A DNA stretch of 64,000 nucleotides from Haloechinothrix alba (GTDB lineage Bacteria; Actinomycetota; Actinomycetes; Mycobacteriales; Pseudonocardiaceae). Below the pieces are notes generated by a model. The model was not told the DNA's origin and did no database searches. It saw only the letters and a program-made list of their open reading frames with translations. The position numbers were made by a program, and so were the translations under genes. Positions 7,700-17,244 of this stretch are shown in pieces. The stretch lies in assembly GCF_900188115.1 (NCBI RefSeq), contig NZ_FZNW01000001.1, positions 272,264 to 336,263 on the forward strand. The letters are read 5' to 3'. Position 1 is the stretch's first letter; each line of letters opens with the position of its first letter.

Positions 7700-8632
7700 T
7701 TAGAGCTTGCGGAGGCGGACGCGGTTGATCGAGTGGTCCGAGTCCTTGCGTAGTACGAGGGTGGCGCGCGGGCGGGTGGGCAGGATGTTGTCCACCAGGT
7801 TCGGCTCGTTGATCGTCGACCACAGGTGCTGCGCCTCGGATCGGGCGTCCTCGTCGCTGAGCCCGGCCAGGTGGTGGAAGTGCGACTCGGGGTCGGCGAA
7901 GGCGGTATCGCGTAGCGTGAGGAACCGCTCGATGTACCAGCGCCGGATGTCCTCGGTGTGCGCGTCCACATAGATGGAGAAGTCGAACAGGTCCGACACC
8001 GCCAGCCTCGGATGCGGCTGCAGGACGTTCAGCCCTTCCAGGATCAGGATGTCCGGCTGGCGTACCACGTGCTCCTCGCCCTCGACGCGGTCGTAGAGCT
8101 TGTGCGAGTAGACCGGGGCACTGACCTCGTTCGCGCCTGACTTCACGTCGGTGATGAAACGCAGCAGCGCGCGGCGGTCGTAGCTTTCCGGAAAGCCCTT
8201 CCGGTGCATGATCCCGCGGCGGATCAGCTCTTCCCTCGGGTAGAGGAAGCCGTCGGTGGTCACCAGGTCCACGCTCGGATGGTCCGGCCACCGCGCGAGC
8301 AGCGTGCGCAGGATCCGCGCCGTCGTCGACTTGCCCACCGCCACGCTGCCGGCGATACCGATGACGAACGGCACCTTGGTGCCGCGCGTGTACTCGCCGA
8401 GGAATGTCGTGGTCACCTCGTAGAGTTGCTGGCGCGCGGCGACCTGGAGATTGATCAGCCGGGACAGCGGAAGGTACACGTCGGCGACCTCGGCGAGGTC
8501 GATCTGCTCGCCGAGACCGCGGAGCCGCACGAGCTCCTCTGCGGTCAGCGGTAGTGGCGTCGACCTGCGTAGCTCCCGCCACTGCTCACGCGCGAGCTCG
8601 ACATACGGGGTGAGTTCCCGGACCTTCGCCAT
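7700..8632 (-). CDS. coaA: Type I pantothenate kinase
   Basis: 310 residues, the standard CoaA length, with ATG 8632 preceded by GGAG at 7-nt spacing. CoaA phosphorylates pantothenate with ATP, the first step of coenzyme A synthesis. The P-loop [12 protein letters not shown] (residues about 92-103), the Walker-like TTDGFLYP and the pantothenate-binding [15 protein letters not shown] and [12 protein letters not shown] stretches are all present. The neighbouring RLRKL C-terminus is typical. It is monocistronic by position, with a repeat cluster just after its stop. Confidence 0.95.
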   Translation of the reverse strand: MAKVRELTPYVELAREQWRELRRSTPLPLTAEELVRLRGLGEQIDLAEVADVYLPLSRLINLQVAARQQLYEVTTTFLGEYTRGTKVPFVIGIAGSVAVGKSTTARILRTLLARWPDHPSVDLVTTDGFLYPREELIRRGIMHRKGFPESYDRRALLRFITDVKSGANEVSAPVYSHKLYDRVEGEEHVVRQPDILILEGLNVLQPHPRLAVSDLFDFSIYVDAHTEDIRRWYIERFLTLRDTAFADPESHFHHLAGLSDEDARSEAQHLWSTINEPNLVDNILPTRPRATLVLRKDSDHSINRVRLRKL

Positions 8633-8793
8633 CGCTTGACTCCTCAGGTCCAAGGTGCAGGACGGGCAATAGCCACGAAACAAGATGTAAACAGTAAGCG
8701 GCGCCGTATGGGCATGCCCTGTGACTTAATCCACCGACATTTCTAGTGTCCGCCGGCTGCGCCTGCGCCGCCAGCCGGGCCGGGCGTCGCCGA

Positions 8794-9468
8794 TCACTGC
8801 TCCTCCCCGCTTTCGTCCTGGTCGGAGTTGCCACCGAGCGGGCCCGGCAGGTCGCTGCCCCGGTAGCGCAGCACGATCAGGGTGCCCACTGCCAGGATCG
8901 CAGCGGCCAGCACCGTAAGCACGGTGGTGGCTACCACACCGAACCGGTCGAGGATCCACTCGGCGATCTGCCTGCTTCCCGAGGTGGGGTCGGTGAGCAC
9001 GATGGCGACGAAGGCCGCGGCAAGCACGGTGACGGCCGTGAAGACGATCCTGCGTGGCCACGTGGTCAACTGGGCCTTCTCGTGCAGCACTCGACCCGCA
9101 CGCAGGATCCGGCCGACGCGCAGGATGCGTAGCGCGCCGATGGCCAGGATCATCCGCAGGATCTGCACGGGGCCGATCATGAAGATGACGGCGGGAACGG
9201 TCAGCACCGTGATACCCACGGTCCACTTGTGGCTACGTATCCAGTCGAAGATGTCCCCGCTGAGCAGCATCAGAACCAGCGACTCGCCGACAAGCACGCA
9301 CATCGACGCCCAGTTGAGAACGGTGCCGACCGTGGCGGTGACTCCGTCACCCATAGCCAGGAACACGGCCGGGACCGACACCATGGCCGCGAGGACCACG
9401 GGCAGCGCGAGCTGCCGTTCGACCCGTTCTGCCCGGGTGTTGCGTGCCGCTTGTCCTGACGTCGTCAT
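8794..9468 (-). CDS. Voltage-sensor-like membrane protein without a recognisable pore
   Basis: 224 residues (start at ATG 9468, after AGGA; an ATG three codons upstream is possible). Four hydrophobic segments occupy about residues 22-115; the fourth reads ALRILRVGRILRAGRVL, with an Arg at every third position as in the S4 helix of voltage-gated channels. Two more hydrophobic segments follow (about 128-146 and 160-190), but no selectivity-filter motif such as TVGYGD or TxxxW lies between them. The tail is acidic (SDQDESGEEQ). It could be a degenerate ion channel, a proton pathway or a sensor; function not assignable. Confidence 0.65.
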   Translation of the reverse strand: MTTSGQAARNTRAERVERQLALPVVLAAMVSVPAVFLAMGDGVTATVGTVLNWASMCVLVGESLVLMLLSGDIFDWIRSHKWTVGITVLTVPAVIFMIGPVQILRMILAIGALRILRVGRILRAGRVLHEKAQLTTWPRRIVFTAVTVLAAAFVAIVLTDPTSGSRQIAEWILDRFGVVATTVLTVLAAAILAVGTLIVLRYRGSDLPGPLGGNSDQDESGEEQ

Positions 9469-9518
9469 CGACAGCATCCTAAGCGGGCCGGATACGGTGT
9501 GCCCGCAGTGTAGGTGTG

Positions 9519-10181
9519 TCAGGTGGAGCGCTGCCCGAAGCAGTCACTCCAGGCCGCGGAGACGTGCCGGGCGCAGTTGAGCGGCTCCACCCCGCCGACG
9601 CCGGTTCCGAGCCCCGGCATGGCGATGACGTCGATGGCCTCGCGCGCCGGGACGTCGAGCTCGACGTCGCCGGTGCGCCAGAACTCGAACACGGCACGTG
9701 CTGCCAGGTACGGGTGGACCGTGTCCGTGGGCAGCTGCTCGCCGGGCTCGCGCACGGTTGGTGCGCAGATCAGCCACTTGGGCATCGGTTCGCCGGTCTG
9801 CGCGGCGACAGCCTGGCCGACCGGGAGCTCACCGCCGTGATAGCTGAGGATGGCGTTGCGTACGTGTTGCTCGACGCCGGGAAACGCGCGAGCGTAGACA
9901 CTGTCGATGCCGCCCCGCATCCATCCGTAGGAGTTCGCGGGACTGACCACCGCGTCGGCATGCACGTCGAGTACGGAACCGTGGTGCACCCGGACGCGGT
10001 CGCCTGCTGACTCGGCTACCGTGTGCCATGCCTCCGTGAGAGCGTCATCCACCGAACACAGCACCACTTCCGGCGTGTGCTGCGTCGTCGGCGCCGTCGA
10101 GCCACTGCGGGCTGTACCCGATTCGGTGGTCACGTCCTTAGTGTGACAAAGAAGCCGGAGCAGGTTAACCGACGCGCCCAT
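9519..10181 (-). CDS. Macro-domain protein (ADP-ribose-binding family)
   Basis: 220 residues from ATG 10181; a GTG at 10133 would give 204 residues, and neither start has a strong ribosome site. The macro fold is indicated by VVSPANSYGWMRGGIDSVYARAFPG (adenine/ribose pocket with the conserved Asn) and the later IDVIAMPGLGTGVGGVEP diphosphate-binding loop with its GxGxGxGG pattern. Macro domains bind or hydrolyse ADP-ribose and its derivatives. The N-terminal 35 residues lie outside the fold. Transcribed divergently from pheA. Confidence 0.82.
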   Translation of the reverse strand: MGASVNLLRLLCHTKDVTTESGTARSGSTAPTTQHTPEVVLCSVDDALTEAWHTVAESAGDRVRVHHGSVLDVHADAVVSPANSYGWMRGGIDSVYARAFPGVEQHVRNAILSYHGGELPVGQAVAAQTGEPMPKWLICAPTVREPGEQLPTDTVHPYLAARAVFEFWRTGDVELDVPAREAIDVIAMPGLGTGVGGVEPLNCARHVSAAWSDCFGQRST

Positions 10182-10294
10182 CCGGCATCTGAGTGAAATC
10201 GGCAACAGGGTGCAGCCCGGTGTGCACTGGGGGTGTTCGTGCGTGACGTGCACCACGTGTGCCGCGAACAGGGGCGATTGCGTACTCTGCTGTC

Positions 10295-11215
10295 GTGTAC
10301 AGGATTGCATACTTCGGTCCGGAGGGGACCTTCACCGAGCAGGCGGCGCGTTCGCTGGCCGGCAGCGACACCCACGCCGAACTCGTGCCGTACGAGACGA
10401 TCGCGCAGGCCATGGCGGCCGTCCGGGATGGTGGGACGTCCGCGGCGTGCGTTCCTGTGGAGAACTCTGTCGAGGGTCCGGTAACGGCGACGCTGGACGA
10501 GCTGGCGGAGGACGAGCCCCTGGTTGCCACGGCCGAAGCCCTTCTGCCCATCCATTTCACCGTCCTCGCAGGCCGCGGTGTACGGCGGGAGGACATCGGT
10601 ACCGTCGCCAGTCATCCCCATGCTTTGGCGCAGGTACGGCACTGGCTGGACGTGAACCTGCCTTCCGCCCGGCACGTCGCGACGTCGTCGACCGCCGCTG
10701 CCGCGCTGGCGGTGCAGCAGGGCGAGTACGACGCCGCGGTGGCCGCCCCGGTTGCCGCGGAACGCTACGGCCTACCCGGTATCGCCACCGAGGTCGCGGA
10801 TGTTGAGGACGCCCGCACTCGCTTCCTGCTGCTCACCCGGCCCGGTACGCTGCCGGAACCGACCGGTTGCGACCGCACGTCGGTCGTGGCGGCGGCAGCG
10901 AACCGGACGGGAGCGCTGTCCGAGCTGCTGACCGAGCTTGCCTTCCGTGGCATCAACCTGACCAGGCTGGACGCGCGGCCGATCAAGGGTGGCTTCGGCG
11001 AGTACCGGTTCTTCATCGACTTCGAGGGCCACGTCGCCGAACCGCGCATCGGAGACGCCCTCGCGGCCTTGCGCAGGCGATGTGCGGTGCGCTTCTTGGG
11101 GTCGCACCCCCGTGCGGACGGGGTACGCGCGAGCATCCAGCCGTCCGCGGGTAACGAGGACTTCGTCAGCGCGGCGGACTGGGTGGAGTCGGTCCGGCGC
11201 GGCGACACGGCCTGA
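10295..11215 (+). CDS. pheA: Prephenate dehydratase with ACT domain
   Basis: 306 residues from GTG 10295, where the protein begins VYRIAYFGPEGTFTEQAA as in actinobacterial PheA. It converts prephenate to phenylpyruvate in phenylalanine synthesis. The catalytic Thr-Arg-Phe is in DARTRFLLL (about residue 177) and the substrate loop VENSVEG is near residue 55. An ACT regulatory domain fills the last 110 residues (NRTGALSELLTEL, then DARPIKGGFGEYRFFID), so feedback by phenylalanine is expected from family knowledge. No mutase domain is attached. Confidence 0.95.
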   Translation: MYRIAYFGPEGTFTEQAARSLAGSDTHAELVPYETIAQAMAAVRDGGTSAACVPVENSVEGPVTATLDELAEDEPLVATAEALLPIHFTVLAGRGVRREDIGTVASHPHALAQVRHWLDVNLPSARHVATSSTAAAALAVQQGEYDAAVAAPVAAERYGLPGIATEVADVEDARTRFLLLTRPGTLPEPTGCDRTSVVAAAANRTGALSELLTELAFRGINLTRLDARPIKGGFGEYRFFIDFEGHVAEPRIGDALAALRRRCAVRFLGSHPRADGVRASIQPSAGNEDFVSAADWVESVRRGDTA

Positions 11216-11383
11216 GCCGGCTGCCGTTCGTGCAGGCGACCGAGCGACGCGTTCACGTAGTGAAACGGTGCGGGGCCCGGTAGCGACGTTACGGCAGAGT
11301 GGAACCAGTGGCGTACCCACGTGGCCGGTACGCGGCTGGACGCTCGATCCTGGGGTCGTTCTGACAGAGATTGGACCGTTGAC

Positions 11384-12013
11384 GTGAAGTTGAAACTCGT
11401 TCGGCACGCGGAGAGTACCGCCAATGTGCGGAAGGCGATCAATACCAGGCTGCCCGGGCCGCCGCTGAGTGACGTGGGCAGGCAGCAGGCCGACGAGCTC
11501 GCCGCCCGGCTGCGCTCCGAGCCTGTTGTGGCCGTGTACAGCTCGCTGGCCACGCGCGCCCAGCAGACCGCGACGCCGGTGGCCGCGGCGCACGGGGTGG
11601 ACCTTCAGGTCATCGACGGGGTGCACGAGGTGTTCGTCGGGCAGCTGGAGGACCGCACCGATCGCGAAGGGGTGGAGGCCTACGCGCAGGTGTTCCTCCC
11701 GTGGATCCAGGGCGAGCTGCACCACACGATGCCGGGCGGGGAGAGCGGCATCGAGGTTCGCGACCGGTTCGTGGCCGCGATCTCCGAGGTCAGGGCCAAG
11801 CATGAGGAGGAGGACCCGGACGGCACCGTCGTCATGGTCAGTCACGGCGGTGTCATGCGTCTCGGTGTGGAGTTGCTCGCCGACAACGTTCCGCGGTCGG
11901 GCCGGGTGTCCGGGTTGATCGCCAACACCGGAGCGGTGGTGCTGGAAGCGCATCGCGACGGTCGCTGGCGGTGTGTCGCCTGGGACGGTGTCGACCTGTC
12001 CGGTCACGGTTGA
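11384..12013 (+). CDS. Histidine phosphatase superfamily protein (phosphoglycerate-mutase-like)
   Basis: 209 residues from GTG 11384. The phosphohistidine motif VRHAEST starts at residue 6; further signatures are the Arg and Ser region YSSLATRAQQTA, the acid pair in VHEVFVGQLEDRTD and the second catalytic His in VMVSHGGVMR. Family members dephosphorylate many small molecules, and this one lacks features that would select a substrate. It follows pheA by 168 bp on the same strand; the intervening stretch contains a short inverted repeat (TTCAC/GTGAA) but no gene. Confidence 0.87.
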   Translation: MKLKLVRHAESTANVRKAINTRLPGPPLSDVGRQQADELAARLRSEPVVAVYSSLATRAQQTATPVAAAHGVDLQVIDGVHEVFVGQLEDRTDREGVEAYAQVFLPWIQGELHHTMPGGESGIEVRDRFVAAISEVRAKHEEEDPDGTVVMVSHGGVMRLGVELLADNVPRSGRVSGLIANTGAVVLEAHRDGRWRCVAWDGVDLSGHG

Positions 12014-12055
12014 TCGCTGCCGGGCCGGGCGGCCCGAGCTCGAGCGTACGGCTGA

Positions 12056-13330
12056 TCATGCACGGTCGGCACTGGAGTCGGTGCCTGCCGCGTCCACCTC
12101 GGGACGGAAACGGCGCAGCATGAGCAGTACGGCGGCTGCGAGGAGCAGCTGGCTGCATCCGGAGACGACGAACGTCATGCTCGGGCTGTCCAGCAGCCTG
12201 GTGAGAACACCGCCGATCATCGCGCCCGCCGGGATGGAGCCCCACACCAGGGTGCGCCATACGCCGATAATCCTGCCGAGCACGCCGTCGGGTACCAGCA
12301 GTGCGCGCAGGGTGGCCAGGATGACGTTGACCGTCACCACCGCCGCCGCGAACAGGCCGAACAGCGCGGCTCCCACGACGGGGTTGCTCGTGAGGCCCAT
12401 GGCGGCGAATCCGATACCGGCGGCGGCGACGCCACCGACGAGCACGGGTACGCGACGGAATCGCCTGATCATCCTCGGGGCGATCGCCGCCCCGCCGAGA
12501 CCGCCGAGCCCACCGATGAAGGCGAACATCCCGAATGCGGCCTCGCTGAGCTCGAGGTCCTCGAGCGCGTACAGCACGAGCTGCGCCTGGGCGAGTTCGG
12601 CGAGCAGGTTCAGTGCCGTGGCGATGAGGACGAGCCGCAGCATCAAGGGGCTGTTCACCAGCCAGCGCATACCGTTGCCGAGCTCGCTGCGCAGGCGAGC
12701 GCGGGGCGTGCCTTCTCCAGATCCGTCCTGCTGGTCTGCTCCGGCCGCGCGCTGCGGGTGGTAGGAACCGAGTAGTCCGAGCAGCAGCACGGCCGCGATG
12801 GCGTAGGCGATCGAGTTGAGCAGGAACGGGAAGGCAGCGAACAGCGCGAAGGTCAGGCTGCCGACGGGTCCGCCCGCGAAGGTCTGCCCGACGATCTCCA
12901 CGGACTGCAGCTTGCTGTTGGCGCCTTCCAGGTTCCGGCGGGGTACGACCGCGGGGATCAGCACGTTGCTCGCGGTGTCGGCGACGGTCTCGGCGGAGCC
13001 GATCAGCATCGCTGCCGCGTACACCGTCCAGATGGAGATGGCGTCGAGGTAGACGAACCCCGCCGTGAGCCCCACGACGAGCGCGCGGGTCACATTGGCG
13101 ATGATCATCGCCTTCTTGCGGTCGACCCGGTCGAGGACCGTGCCGGCGAGTACCCCGAACAGTAGCCACGGGAGGAACTGGATGGCCGCCAAGCCCGCGA
13201 TGAGCAGGGGGTCGCGGGTGAGGGTAGCGGCCAGCAGCGGGAAGGCCACCTTGCCTATGCCGTCACCCAACTGGGAGAGCGTACTCGAGGACAGCAGCCA
13301 GTTGAGCCGGTTGTCGCGCTTACCACTCAT
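12056..13330 (-). CDS. MFS exporter (MFS_3/enterobactin-exporter-like)
   Basis: 424 residues with about 12 hydrophobic segments. Start placed at ATG 13330 (MSGKRDNRLNWLL); an upstream TTG would add 15 residues. The MFS signature between helices 2 and 3 is LDRVDRKKAM, and the first helix reads STLSQLGDGIGKVAFPLLAATLT, which resembles MFS_3 drug or siderophore exporters. The substrate is unknown. A charged loop of about 30 residues splits the two six-helix halves. Stands alone, convergent with the phosphatase gene. Confidence 0.85.
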   Translation of the reverse strand: MSGKRDNRLNWLLSSSTLSQLGDGIGKVAFPLLAATLTRDPLLIAGLAAIQFLPWLLFGVLAGTVLDRVDRKKAMIIANVTRALVVGLTAGFVYLDAISIWTVYAAAMLIGSAETVADTASNVLIPAVVPRRNLEGANSKLQSVEIVGQTFAGGPVGSLTFALFAAFPFLLNSIAYAIAAVLLLGLLGSYHPQRAAGADQQDGSGEGTPRARLRSELGNGMRWLVNSPLMLRLVLIATALNLLAELAQAQLVLYALEDLELSEAAFGMFAFIGGLGGLGGAAIAPRMIRRFRRVPVLVGGVAAAGIGFAAMGLTSNPVVGAALFGLFAAAVVTVNVILATLRALLVPDGVLGRIIGVWRTLVWGSIPAGAMIGGVLTRLLDSPSMTFVVSGCSQLLLAAAVLLMLRRFRPEVDAAGTDSSADRA

Positions 13331-13480
13331 CGCCGTGTGGCCAGCCTGAAACGACAGGTCTGCCTCCCTCGCCAACAGTCAATCTCATCATCGTGTCACG
13401 ACGAGGGGTGATTGTGCACCGTCGGAAAGTAGCGACGCCAAGGCTTCGCTAGAGGCGCACCCGCACGGCCGGCGGGGGAC

Positions 13481-14941
13481 CTACCGTTCGTAGCTTTCCG
13501 TGGGTGTGCTCTCGCCGATCACCGGGGGGACGATGGGGTTTCCGGTGTCCGGGTCGCGCTCGATGTCCCCGTCGTGCGTGGTCTCGAACAGGTGCTCGTT
13601 CTTGAGGATCTCGGCCGCGCCGCGTTCGGTGCTGTCGTCCTTGCCTGAGCCACGGCCTGCCCCGCCACCAGCCATTCCTCCGGCGCGTGACCCGCCTGCG
13701 GCCTGCTGCGCGGCCGCTGCGCCTCCGCGGGTGACGCCGTCGCCACGGGCAGGCGCCCCCTGGCCGCCGGCGTGTCCGGCGGCGCGGCCGGCCGCACCGC
13801 CCCCGGGGCGACCCCCGGCGGTCTGCCCCCCGGAACCCCCCGAGACTCGTTGCCCGGCATAGCCACCGCGCGGAGTCCCGGCACGCGGCCCGCTCCGGGT
13901 GCGATCCCCGCCTGCGCCGCTGGTGCCCGCACCCCCGACTGGCATACCGCCCACTGCGCCCTGGCGTGTGCCTGCAGGTGCACCCGAGCCGGCGCCGGCG
14001 CCCTGACCGGCACCGGAACCGGCGAGGTGGCTCGCAGCCGACTGCGCACCCGGAGCAGGCGCCGCACCTGCGCCGCCTGCTCCCGACGCGACACCCGCAC
14101 CGGGCGCAGGCACGTTCCCACCGGCAGCCGCAGGCACACCCCCGCCCGCGGAGCCGCCCGCGAAGCTGGAGTGGGTGGCCCCGTCGGTGCCTCCCGCCAG
14201 GTCCGGTGGGGCGGTGAAGGCCGGTTGTTGCGCTGCCGCGGCCTGGTACCCGCTGTCCAGCTCGTGCATCACCCGTGCCGCCTCGGCGTGCTTCTCCTGC
14301 GCCTCGTCCTGTTTGCGCTGCAGTTCCAGGTAGCGGGTCGCCGCGCCGACGGCACTGCCGGCGCTCGCCTGCTCCCGCACCGCCGCCAGCTCCGCGTTCT
14401 GGTCGAATCCCGTCGGTTCCGGCATCGCGTTCTTGCCGGTGGATGCCGCGTCGGCCTCCTCGGCCAGCCGGTTGGACCCGAGGTGGATGCCTTGAGCGGT
14501 GGAGTCGCTCCACGTCGCCGCGGAGCGGAAGAACCCGTGCGCGGCATCGGCGGCCGCGCCCTGCCACAGGCTCTGCTCGGCATTGGCGGCGTCACTCAAC
14601 GCCTGTGCGACGTCGCTGAGCCAGTTGCCGAACTCGTTGGCCACGCGCCCCTTCTCGTGTATGTCCTCCGGGGACATGTTCTGGTGCGCGAACCGGTACA
14701 GCTGCTCGTGGGAGTAGCCCAGGTAGTCCGAACCGGCGTAGGGAGCGTCGCCCCGGGTGTCCTGGCCCTGCGCCAACGAACGCTGCTGCTCGTCCCGGTA
14801 TCGCGCGGCTTCCCGCTGCGCGTGGTACTCGGCGATGACGGGGCCGCCGAAAGAGGGGCTTTCCTCCAGGGCTTCGTCGTGGGCCTGTTCCTGTACATCC
14901 GCCTCGTACTCGCGCGGACCCGGCTGCTGCTCACCCATCAC
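13481..14941 (-). CDS. PPE/WXG-like probable ESX (type VII) substrate with Gly/Ala-rich tail
   Basis: 486 residues. A charged N-terminal 80 residues is followed by a helical region (about 80-240), including FGNWLSDVAQALSDAANAEQSLWQGAAADAA, which resembles WXG100/PPE helical hairpins with an aromatic-Gly turn. From about 240 to 440 the chain is almost entirely Gly, Ala, Pro and Ser with repeats of GAG and GGG type, then an acidic end. The ribosome site AGGTGAGC precedes ATG 14941. It follows the 14951..15616 gene by 9 bp, so both are one operon. Secretion by an ESX system is inference; no ESX machinery gene is in the window. Confidence 0.65.
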   Translation of the reverse strand: MMGEQQPGPREYEADVQEQAHDEALEESPSFGGPVIAEYHAQREAARYRDEQQRSLAQGQDTRGDAPYAGSDYLGYSHEQLYRFAHQNMSPEDIHEKGRVANEFGNWLSDVAQALSDAANAEQSLWQGAAADAAHGFFRSAATWSDSTAQGIHLGSNRLAEEADAASTGKNAMPEPTGFDQNAELAAVREQASAGSAVGAATRYLELQRKQDEAQEKHAEAARVMHELDSGYQAAAAQQPAFTAPPDLAGGTDGATHSSFAGGSAGGGVPAAAGGNVPAPGAGVASGAGGAGAAPAPGAQSAASHLAGSGAGQGAGAGSGAPAGTRQGAVGGMPVGGAGTSGAGGDRTRSGPRAGTPRGGYAGQRVSGGSGGQTAGGRPGGGAAGRAAGHAGGQGAPARGDGVTRGGAAAAQQAAGGSRAGGMAGGGAGRGSGKDDSTERGAAEILKNEHLFETTHDGDIERDPDTGNPIVPPVIGESTPTESYER

Positions 14942-14950
14942 AGCTCACCT

Positions 14951-15616
14951 CTATCGCGTCCCTTCGGGCAGCAACGGCTCGAGTCGTTCGGCCGGCTCCT
15001 CGACGAACCCGCAGGCGTCGTCTGTGTCGCCGTGCCGCATTGTTGCGCCGACGGTCGCACGGGATTCGGGTTCGACCTCCATGGAGATGTCGCAGCTGAC
15101 TTTGGCGCCGACGCCGGCACGGATCTGCACTGCGGGGCGATCGTTGACCTCGCCGGGGAAGATACGTACGGGATCGTGTGCGGATAGCTCGTCGTGAACG
15201 TAGCCTGCCTGCAGGTTCACTCCGGCGGTACCCGTACCTTGCTTGCTCGCCTGGCAATTGTTGTCCACGCCTGCAGTGGATGCTTCGCCTGGAGGGAAAT
15301 CCTCGGCGGCGAGGATGTCATCAAGCAGTGCCTCCCTGGCGTCCTCGAATGCTGCCTTCATCTTGGCCAGGTTCGGCAGCAGCGACCGCTCGTCCCCGTC
15401 GATCACCCGCACGTTGTGTTCGGCGACCTGGTAGGCGTACGGACTGGAGTCCAACATCGCCCGCTGTGCCAGATACTCCACGTTTCGGACCTGTTCGCTG
15501 TCGGTGACATCGGTGGCGAACCCCGAGGTGACGAACTCGGCACCCGCGCTACCACCGGAAGCCTCGCCCTCGCTTCCGGCAAGCGACTCGTCGGCGAAGC
15601 TCGCCCCGTCCGCCAT
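14951..15616 (-). CDS. ESX-associated protein with C-terminal DUF3558-like region
   Basis: 221 residues; ATG 15616 has GGAAGGTG upstream. There is no signal peptide or lipobox, unlike typical DUF3558 lipoproteins. A central helical part (about 45-105, YLAQRAMLDSSPYAY to LLDDILAAEDF) precedes a Cys-containing part in which three Cys (VDNNCQAS, KVSCDISMEVE, DDACGFVEE) and the closing pattern resemble DUF3558. Such genes often sit beside ESX substrate genes in Pseudonocardiaceae, as here. The link to secretion is inference. Confidence 0.55.
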   Translation of the reverse strand: MADGASFADESLAGSEGEASGGSAGAEFVTSGFATDVTDSEQVRNVEYLAQRAMLDSSPYAYQVAEHNVRVIDGDERSLLPNLAKMKAAFEDAREALLDDILAAEDFPPGEASTAGVDNNCQASKQGTGTAGVNLQAGYVHDELSAHDPVRIFPGEVNDRPAVQIRAGVGAKVSCDISMEVEPESRATVGATMRHGDTDDACGFVEEPAERLEPLLPEGTR

Positions 15617-15752
15617 GAACCGTCACCTTCCCGGACACAACTCGACCCGCATCCCGGCCGACCCGCTACGCTGTGCGACCAGCCGGGCAGGTTCCGTCAC
15701 TACTGTAATGGCTCCGGCGCGTCCGGTGGGACGATTCGCCGAACTCGCCCGG

Positions 15753-16112
15753 TCAGCCCCAGCCCAGCTCGTGCAGGCGCTCGTCGTCGATGCCGAAGTG
15801 GTGCGCGATCTCGTGTACGACGGTGACGACGACCTCGCGGACGACCTCGTCCTCGGAGTCGCACATGGCGAGGATGGGGTCCCGGTAGATCGAGATCCGG
15901 TCCGGAAGGAACCCCCCGTAATCGTGCATGCGCTCGGTGAGCGCGACACCGTGGTACAGGCCGAGAATGTCCGGCTCCTCCTCGTTGCGCTCCTCCACGA
16001 GCACCACCACGTTGTCCATCGCCTCGGCGAACTCGCGTGGCACCTGGTCGAGCGCTTCGGACACCAGCTCCTCGAAGCGGCTTCGCGGCATGTCGACCGG
16101 CATGGGTGTCAC
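15753..16112 (-). CDS. Minimal zincin metallopeptidase (DUF1025/Zincin_1 family)
   Basis: 119 residues from GTG 16112; an ATG at 16103 is an equally good start. The zinc motif HEIAHHFGIDDERLHELGW near the C-terminus has the HExxHxxGxxD form in which the two His and the Asp bind zinc and Glu is the base. The family is widespread in Actinobacteria and small, with unknown substrates. The rest of the chain is acidic and helical. Same strand as the following septum-formation-type gene, 30 bp away. Confidence 0.85.
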   Translation of the reverse strand: MTPMPVDMPRSRFEELVSEALDQVPREFAEAMDNVVVLVEERNEEEPDILGLYHGVALTERMHDYGGFLPDRISIYRDPILAMCDSEDEVVREVVVTVVHEIAHHFGIDDERLHELGWG

Positions 16113-16142
16113 CGGGCCATCGGAACGTAGCGGGCCGGATGG

Positions 16143-17150
16143 TCACTCATCGCCGGACTCACCATCCTCATCGGACTCGGCGTCCTCGCCCTCCTCGCTG
16201 TCCTCGGCGACGCTACCGGTCACCGGCGCCAGGCCGGAACCGTCGTCGAGGACAGCCCCCACCTTGCAGTTGACCAGGTGCGATCCCGCGTCCCAGCTTG
16301 CCTCCTCGCGGGTGTCCCACGCGACGATCAGGTCGTTGTCCTCGAGGTCCTCCCCGCCCGTGTAGTCGTCGGCCCGGTCGGCGCAGACGGTGTCGAGCCA
16401 TTCCATCTGCTCGTCCTCGCTCGGGTAGTCGTCGAACTCCTCGGACAGATCGACGACAGCGATCATCTCGTAGGCATGCGGTTCGGAGCAGTCGATCGGG
16501 TCACCCACGGCCTTGTCGTCGAGCGCGAGGCACGTCCCTTCCTCCCACACGTCGGACTGGTCCTGCGACGCGACGGAGTCCGTCAGGTCCTGGAGCTCCC
16601 CGCCAGGGGCGGGCCTCCACAGGCCGCAGTGCACCTTCCGTTGACCGGCCTCCCAGTCGGTCTCGTTCGGGAAGATCGCGCTGACCTGGAACTTGCCGGA
16701 CGGGTCCAGCCCGCCTTCCATGTACTCGTCCGCGGGGCCAGTGCATCGCTCGTCGACGATGTCCTGCCACTCCTCCAGGTCGGGGGGCGGGCTCGAGTCC
16801 GGGTAGTCGGTCGATACGTCGATCACCGCGGTGACCTGGAACTGGTGGGGTTCGTCACACTGTACGGTTTCCATATCACGTGCGTCACCGGCCGACCACG
16901 CCACGCAGCTTCCCGGGTGTGCGGAGAACTCCGCCGGGACATGAGTGCCGTCCCCGTCCGGTTCGCCGCCCGCTCCGGGATGGGGCTGCTCGGGGGCCGG
17001 GGCCTCGGGTTCGAAAGGCGCGCTGAACACGAAGGTCGAGGTCAGGGCAAGCATCGCCCCGAGTGTCGCGCCGACCATCAACAGCCGGGCGTACGTCAGC
17101 CGGTTCCGCGCCTGGAACCGATCGGTCCCGGTCCACATCGCTTCCATCAT
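16143..17150 (-). CDS. Membrane-anchored septum-formation-family protein, two domain repeats
   Basis: 335 residues. One membrane segment (about 22-44) is followed by a Pro/Glu-rich linker and two copies of a Septum_form-like domain: the first around residues 70-175 (GSCVAW, VQCDEPHQFQVTAVIDVS, KVHCGLW), the second around 200-305 (GTCLAL, IDCSEPHAYEMIAVVDLS, LVNCKVGA). The paired Cys in each copy probably form disulfides outside the membrane. The last 30 residues are strongly acidic (EEGEDAESDEDGESGDE). The role in septation is a family name rather than proven function. Confidence 0.8.
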   Translation of the reverse strand: MMEAMWTGTDRFQARNRLTYARLLMVGATLGAMLALTSTFVFSAPFEPEAPAPEQPHPGAGGEPDGDGTHVPAEFSAHPGSCVAWSAGDARDMETVQCDEPHQFQVTAVIDVSTDYPDSSPPPDLEEWQDIVDERCTGPADEYMEGGLDPSGKFQVSAIFPNETDWEAGQRKVHCGLWRPAPGGELQDLTDSVASQDQSDVWEEGTCLALDDKAVGDPIDCSEPHAYEMIAVVDLSEEFDDYPSEDEQMEWLDTVCADRADDYTGGEDLEDNDLIVAWDTREEASWDAGSHLVNCKVGAVLDDGSGLAPVTGSVAEDSEEGEDAESDEDGESGDE

Positions 17151-17244
17151 GCCTTACGCCTCGGTCATGCACCTGCACATGCGCGGATTCGAGTCGCACT
17201 CGCGCACGGTGTGGTAGCTCCGGCATTCCCGCTAGCCTGAACGA

